Shown here: positions 6,368 through 10,107 of the stretch, piece by piece | Layout: every line of letters begins with the position of its first letter | How positions within the stretch are numbered: the stretch's first letter is position 1 | DNA from: Promethearchaeota archaeon | GTDB taxonomy: Archaea; Asgardarchaeota; Lokiarchaeia; Sigynarchaeales; SOKP01 | Direction: 5' to 3' | Assembly: GCA_019057735.1 (NCBI GenBank) | Contig: JAHLWV010000069.1 | Location: 1-10,107, forward strand | Length of the DNA: 10,107 nt | Notes under the pieces: model-generated | Seen by the model: the letters and a program-made list of their open reading frames with translations, nothing else | What the model was told of the DNA's origin: nothing | The model's database searches: none | Made by a program: the position numbers and the translations under genes

Positions 6368-8336
6368 TTACCATATATCGAAATCTTTGATAGTAAATTT
6401 TTTTATCTTTGAAAGAATTGGAAATAAACTTATATAATTAAAAGCTAAGAAAGCGATAAATAATAACCCTATGATATTAATTGGCAACGATATGCTTGGT
6501 AAATAAACGCGATCGAATAATACTAAAGAGTTAATTATCATTCCAATCCCCATACTTAGTAGCACGGACGGGATGATCATGTAAAACGCTTCTAAAAAGA
6601 GTATTTTCTTAATGGATTTATATTTGGCCCCGATAGCTCTCATAATTAGGAAATCTTTAGCTTTTTCTATGATATTGCCTTTTTGATAATTATATAGCGC
6701 AAGAATCGAGATTATTGCCATCATAATAATAATGAGCGTAGGATAGAGAGTGAGAATTTCAAGATAAGAATAATTGTTCTCAAAAGTTTGATTTAAATTA
6801 ACATAGCTAAAGTTCTCTCCTAGATTCCCTTGGACAATCAACTCAATATCTCCAATTACATCATTATACTCACTAGATTGTACCTTAAGCAAGAGAAGAT
6901 TAATCTCATTCGAACTAAAATTTAGATCTTCTTGCATAACACTTAAATCTATATATCCCGCAGAGCCGCTGTAAAAACTATCTATAACGACTGCGGAAAT
7001 ATGAAATGGATGACCCGTTCCTAATTCTTCAATTCGCATACTTTGATCTAATGGATAATCGAATAGATTATATCCTAATCCGTCCCCTATCATCATATTG
7101 ATAGTATCTGAAGATTCAATGTATTCGCCTTCAATCTCAAAATTTTGTATAATTTCACTCGTATTAAACCCTATTATAGGGATAATTGCTCTTCTATCTT
7201 GACCAACTGCCAAAGAACCGCCATCTTCAAAAAAATGGTATCCGTCTAACTCAGTAACGTTAAAAAAATTGATTAATCGCTGGTCAATTTTTACGATTTC
7301 AGTAAAATTAGTTAATTCTTCAACTTTAGAAAGATTAAACAGGTAATTTGTGTTAAGGAAGTCAATATTTTCTCGTGTTACCAGAATATCCGGATTGGAG
7401 AACATATTATACATTAAAGTGTAGTTTTGCAGGACATCTTTATGACCAATCGCAACAATATTTGTTCCTTGCGACTTTCTAATCCATTCTTGTGAAGAAG
7501 TCTTTAGTACAATACTCCCTAAGCCTAAAGTAAAAATTATAATAGATATAATTGTAAAAACAATTAAATATCTCTTAAATTCACCCCTCCTTCTAAGAGT
7601 ATTTAGGACTGAAATTTTTACATTATACCCGATTGAACTTAACCACTTTGGAATTGTAGTTAATTTTTTTGAAGCGTCATAGTTCGAGGGAATATCTCTT
7701 GAAAATAATTTTATGGTGTTTTGTGTTCCTAATTTCCTTAACACGACTCCAGGAAACAGATAAATCCCAACTAAACACGTGATAAACAGAATAGGAATAT
7801 AGAAAACATCAACTTGAAAGGTCACTAAAGCTCCTAAAAACGAAGCTATAAAGAAGAAAATTACATATGAGATAAACCCTAATATAGCTCCAATGACAAA
7901 ACCAATAAGAAAAACCACATAAACTTCTGTTAAATAGAAACCATACAATCTCTGAGGGATTGAACCTAACGCCTTCATTATCGCAATATCACGCTTTTTG
8001 GTTATAATCAAAGTAGTAGTAACGATAATGACAACCACAAAAGCTAAGATTAGCACAAGAATAAGCACTAATGAATTGAAATCAATAAAAATAATGCTAA
8101 TTCCACCTGAAAAAAAGAATGAATTTTCATAATCGTAGGTTATAAAACTGTTAAAACCTATCGAGGAGGTGAAATTAATTAGAAATACAGTGAACGCTAT
8201 AACTAAAACGATCATCATTGTATAAGAGAAGGTGATCTCGCGTTTCCTATAGAAATCTTTTAAGGCAAAATCTAACGAAATTTTAACGGCACCGTATTTT
8301 TTTAATTTTTTGCTTACGAATTAACAGTCTATTCAT
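6368..8336 (-). CDS. FtsX/MacB-family ABC transporter permease, frame interrupted near the start
   Basis: Permease of a MacB/LolCE-type ABC system. From the first in-frame ATG (8218) the frame gives 616 residues. TM segments are near 2-17, 49-73, 98-125, 137-158, 217-237, 491-508, 542-565 and 579-601. FtsX hallmark loops occur twice: KKRDIAIMKALGS (74-86) and KDFLIMRAIGAK (521-532), so there are two FtsX domains. An extracytoplasmic domain of about 245 residues (240-485) follows the fifth TM; the first half lacks one. The first ATG is too far in: the frame is open back to 8320 and encodes a typical amphipathic lead-in (SLDFALKDFYRKREITFSYT) with no start codon. The natural start is ATG 8334-8336, overlapping the ATPase stop (ATGAATAG), giving MNRLLIRKQKIKK, which joins the main frame if one A is removed from the A7 run at 8297-8303. 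Confidence 0.85.
8297..8303 (-). other. A7 homopolymer marking a one-base frameshift in the permease
   Basis: Minus-strand AAAAAAA. Reading from ATG 8336, 13 codons end in this run and the unshifted frame stops at a TAA 4 codons later. With six A instead of seven, the frame continues into the permease (KK-YGAVKIS). The distance between the two ATGs is 118 bases, one more than 39 codons. Confidence 0.65.
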
Positions 8337-9072
8337 TTACTATTTTACCGTCTTCAAAATTTATTACGCGATTTGCGAGTTCTATTAAGTAATCATCGTG
8401 AGTTGCAATTATAATAGTTTTTCCCTCTTGCTTCATATCGCTAAAGAGATCTCTAATAAATAAACTAGTCTTTTTGTCTAAGTTTGCGGTCGGTTCGTCT
8501 GCAATAATAATCGGAGGATCGTTTGCTAAAGCTCGTGCAATCGCAACCCTCTGTTGTTCACCGGCAGATAGCTGGAATGGTAAATGTTCTCGTCGGGCCC
8601 CTAAGCCTACTTTGTTTAAGAGATTTAACGCTCTTTCTCGTTGCTCTTGTAAACTCATTCCAGCTAATTTCATAGGAAACATAATGTTTTCTTCAGCAGT
8701 AAGAGTGCTTATAAGATTATAGTTTTGAAATATGAATCCCGAATTTATTAACCGAAATGTAGCGAGGGATTCTTCTTGTAGGTTACTAATCTTGACTCCA
8801 CAAGAAAAGATTACTCCCCTATTTGGAGAGTCCAACCCTCCTAACAAATTTAGTAGAGTTGTTTTTCCGGCTCCTGATGGTCCTTTAATAATAACAAATG
8901 TGGATTCTTTAATTCCTAAAGAGACTTCATCGACTGCTTTCACAATGAAATCGCCAATTTCATAATCCTTACCTAAATTTTTTGCCAAGATTAAAAAGTT
9001 TCTTTCTTTAATCTCTCTTAAAATTGCGATGTCCTCTATATCTGGAGCCTCTTCGATAAATTCATTTTCCAT
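8329..9072 (-). CDS. ABC transporter ATP-binding protein, LolD/MacB type
   Basis: 247 residues, a complete nucleotide-binding subunit that powers the FtsX-type permease next to it at the cytoplasmic membrane. Motifs in order: Walker A GPSGAGKTT (64-72), Q-loop FQNYNL (115-120), signature LSAGEQQR (168-175), Walker B IIIADEP with Asp192 and catalytic Glu193 (188-194), D-loop ANLD (196-199) and H-switch THD with His225 (224-226). FIFQNYNLISTLTAEENI and LSAGEQQRVAIARAL are characteristic of the LolD/MacB/FtsE group. A 28-residue acidic N-terminal segment precedes the first strand and is longer than usual. All catalytic residues are intact, so the ATPase should be active. Its last codons overlap the proposed permease start (ATGAATAG), indicating an operon. 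Substrate is unknown; related systems do mechanotransmission or export rather than import. Confidence 0.93.
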   Translation of the reverse strand: MENEFIEEAPDIEDIAILREIKERNFLILAKNLGKDYEIGDFIVKAVDEVSLGIKESTFVIIKGPSGAGKTTLLNLLGGLDSPNRGVIFSCGVKISNLQEESLATFRLINSGFIFQNYNLISTLTAEENIMFPMKLAGMSLQEQRERALNLLNKVGLGARREHLPFQLSAGEQQRVAIARALANDPPIIIADEPTANLDKKTSLFIRDLFSDMKQEGKTIIIATHDDYLIELANRVINFEDGKIVNE

Positions 9073-9124
9073 TTTTAATCATTATAGTAATTCTTCTTAT
9101 TATTCTTTTTTCAATAATTCTTAG

Positions 9125-9134
9125 TTATATAAAA
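9125..9134 (-). promoter_or_regulatory. TATA box for the ABC transporter operon
   Basis: The minus strand reads AAGGTTTTATATAACTAAG. The TTTTATATAA core lies 57 bases before the ATPase ATG at 9072, predicting a transcript start near 9103 and a leader of about 30 bases. Confidence 0.55.
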
Positions 9135-9197
9135 CCTTATGCCATCATTTTACATTTAAAGTAAATATTAGGGTGAAATTGACAGATCAGACAAAGG

Positions 9198-9205
9198 TTT
9201 ATATA
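9198..9205 (+). promoter_or_regulatory. Plus-strand TATA box without an adjacent gene
   Basis: CAAAGGTTTATATAGTG is a good archaeal TATA element with a purine-rich BRE-like flank. The predicted start near 9226-9230 falls just before the first copy of the GAAGTCAGAAAT repeat. It could drive a long leader for the corrinoid gene (about 245 bases), a small RNA, or be left from a lost gene. Confidence 0.45.
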
Positions 9206-9233
9206 GTGCCGTGTTACAATCTAATTTAGAGAG

Positions 9234-9245
9234 GAAGTCAGAAAT
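9234..9245 (+). repeat. Direct repeat GAAGTCAGAAAT, copy 1
   Basis: Twelve bases identical to 9466-9477. Similarity extends upstream (TAATTTAGAGAG versus TAATTAGCAAAGA, with a gap). Here the motif is followed by TATAAATATCC rather than by a start codon. Confidence 0.6.
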
Positions 9246-9319
9246 TATAAATATCCCCTAATTTCCTAATTTAAATGGTAACGTACGGAACTAAAACTAA
9301 ATTTTATCCCAAAATCTTT

Positions 9320-9334
9320 ACCTCATTATGAGGT
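9320..9334. repeat. Palindrome ACCTCAT-T-ATGAGGT
   Basis: Perfect 7-base arms around a single T, richer in G and C than its surroundings. As DNA it would suit a dimeric regulator; as RNA it could form a short CCTC/GAGG stem. A pyrimidine-rich tract including TTTTTT follows at 9344-9368. Confidence 0.5.
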
Positions 9335-9410
9335 CCAATTTCCGGCTTCTCTCTATCTTCTTTTTTCCACGAAATCATACATTTTTGTCTTCATTAAATT
9401 AGAAAATATT

Positions 9411-9426
9411 TATCTTAAGTAAGATA
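9411..9426. repeat. Palindrome TATCTTA-AG-TAAGATA
   Basis: Perfect 7-base arms separated by AG, about 50-65 bases before the corrinoid ATG and overlapping by three bases the next palindrome. Candidate operator. Confidence 0.45.
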
Positions 9427-9442
9427 TTTAATTATTAAATAT
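9424..9442. promoter_or_regulatory. Palindrome ATATTTAAT-T-ATTAAATAT overlapping the corrinoid gene promoter
   Basis: Perfect 9-base arms around one T. Its AT-rich sequence is also the best TATA position for the corrinoid gene: a start near 9455-9460 would leave a leader of about 20 bases. A regulator bound here would block TBP. The sequence composition makes a chance palindrome more likely than in mixed DNA. Confidence 0.45.
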
Positions 9443-9465
9443 TTACAAATTATAATTAGCAAAGA

Positions 9466-9477
9466 GAAGTCAGAAAT
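9466..9477 (+). repeat. Direct repeat GAAGTCAGAAAT, copy 2, at the corrinoid start codon
   Basis: Identical to 9234-9245 and running into the ATG at 9476-9478. The purine-rich part (AAAGAGAAG) may act as a weak ribosome-binding site. Confidence 0.55.
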
Positions 9478-10107
9478 GGATTTTGAGAAATTAACAGAAC
9501 TGATTATTGAATTAGAAGTAGATGATATTGAGGCTGCTGTAAAGGAAGCATTAGAAACAGATGGAAAGGATCCTTTTGATATTATGAACGCTTTAACAAA
9601 AGGAATGGACGAAGTAGGGCGCCGTTACGAAGAAAAGGAATATTATCTTACTGAACTCGTTCTCGCTGGCGAAACTATGAAGGAAGCGTTTAAAGTTCTC
9701 CAACCAGCCTTGGCTGCTTCAGATCAATCGCAAGATAAGATAAAAATTATCATATGCACCGTTAAGGGTGACAATCACGATATCGGGAAGAATATATTAG
9801 GATCACTTTTATTGAGCAACGGATTTGAAATATTCGACCTTGGAATGGATGTAGATGAAGATACGATCGTTGCTAAAGTAAAGGAAACTGGGGCTCACAT
9901 TGTGGCTTTGAGTTCATTGTTAACAATGACCGTTGAACAAATTAAAGTGGTTCACGAAGCTTTGATCGCAGCCGGACTAAGGGATTCTGTAAAACTGATC
10001 GTTGGTGGAGCTCCTTTGAACATGGAACTTGCACAGAAGCTGGGAAGTGACCTTTACGCCGATGATGCAGTTTCAGGCGTAAAAATCATCAAGGAAGCGT
10101 TTGGAAA
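9476..10107 (+). CDS. Methyltransferase cognate corrinoid protein (MtbC/MttC/MtaC-like), truncated by the window end
   Basis: 210 codons are visible and family members are about 210-220 residues, so only the last few are missing. It carries a cobamide that accepts a methyl group from a substrate-specific methyltransferase (methylamine, methanol or glycine-betaine type) and passes it to coenzyme M or tetrahydropterin. Domains: N-terminal four-helix cap (1-85, with DPFDIMNALTKGMDEVGRRYE and YLTELVLAGETMKE typical of the family) and Rossmann-like B12 domain (88-210). The cobalt-ligand motif is DNHDIG (99-104) with His101; SSLLT (146-150) and GGAP (177-180) complete the B12 site. The start follows a purine-rich GAGAAG. 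The preceding promoter region has two palindromes. The substrate cannot be told from this protein alone; the methyltransferase (MtbB, MttB or similar) is not in the window. Confidence 0.93.
   Translation, partial: MDFEKLTELIIELEVDDIEAAVKEALETDGKDPFDIMNALTKGMDEVGRRYEEKEYYLTELVLAGETMKEAFKVLQPALAASDQSQDKIKIIICTVKGDNHDIGKNILGSLLLSNGFEIFDLGMDVDEDTIVAKVKETGAHIVALSSLLTMTVEQIKVVHEALIAAGLRDSVKLIVGGAPLNMELAQKLGSDLYADDAVSGVKIIKEAFG

Larger units (their letters stand above)
9073..9475. other. Divergent intergenic region with promoters, palindromes and a repeated leader motif
   Basis: About 400 bases without a credible protein gene. From left to right it has a minus-strand TATA-like element for the ABC operon (9125-9134), a plus-strand TATA-like element (9198-9205) not directly followed by a gene, the first copy of a 12-base repeat (9234-9245), a 15-base palindrome (9320-9334), a pyrimidine-rich tract (9344-9368), and two AT-rich palindromes (9411-9442) abutting the corrinoid gene. 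One 18-codon ORF (9275-9331) is probably accidental. Confidence 0.6.

Noticed and set aside
8474..8965. Plus-strand open frames opposite the ABC ATPase
   Set aside because: The minus-strand ATPase has every expected motif; these are complement shadows.
9275..9331. 18-codon plus-strand ORF in the corrinoid leader region
   Set aside because: No ribosome-binding site, no similarity recognised, and its stop falls inside the palindrome; probably accidental.
1..10107. tRNA, rRNA, CRISPR array, insertion sequence or att site
   Set aside because: I looked for cloverleaf-like segments, regularly spaced repeats, transposase motifs and terminal repeats and saw none.

Overview
The window looks like a piece of an archaeal genome. 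It is strongly AT-rich, and most genes are preceded by a TATA-like element about 35-65 bases before the start rather than by bacterial -35/-10 boxes. Clear Shine-Dalgarno sites are rare. The gene set (SNAP/TPR-like helical protein, long coiled-coil protein, MoaD/ThiS-type ubiquitin-fold protein, gingipain-like secreted protease, methylamine-type corrinoid protein) would suit an Asgard/Lokiarchaeia-type archaeon. That lineage assignment is inference; no rRNA or other marker gene is present.

Layout. Positions 1-1603 (minus strand) hold the N-terminal part of a HAD phosphatase and, upstream of it, a membrane-anchored C25 (gingipain-like) peptidase. Positions 1767-3356 (minus) encode a 529-residue SNAP/TPR-like helical-repeat protein. 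A regulatory stretch of about 310 bases follows and leads into a small plus-strand gene ending at 3892, a beta-grasp sulfur-carrier/ubiquitin-like protein with a C-terminal Gly-Gly and no conventional start codon. Positions 3928-6272 (minus) form a two-gene operon: a coiled-coil protein followed two bases later by tRNase Z. Positions 6368-9072 (minus) form an ABC-transporter operon of the MacB/LolCDE class: a LolD-type ATPase overlapping an FtsX-family permease. The permease frame is broken near its start by one extra base in an A7 run. After a roughly 400-base intergenic region with divergent promoters, palindromes and a repeated leader motif, a corrinoid protein of the MtbC/MttC/MtaC type runs off the right edge on the plus strand.

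How the genes relate. The clear functional units are the ATPase-permease pair and the coiled-coil/tRNase Z pair. The others look like single-gene transcripts. The right-hand corrinoid gene points to methylotrophic or one-carbon metabolism, with its methyltransferase partner presumably outside the window. No rRNA, tRNA, CRISPR array, transposase or phage gene was seen. The most useful points are the ubiquitin-like gene without a normal start, the homopolymer frameshift in the permease, and the duplicated promoter/leader and palindromes before the corrinoid gene.
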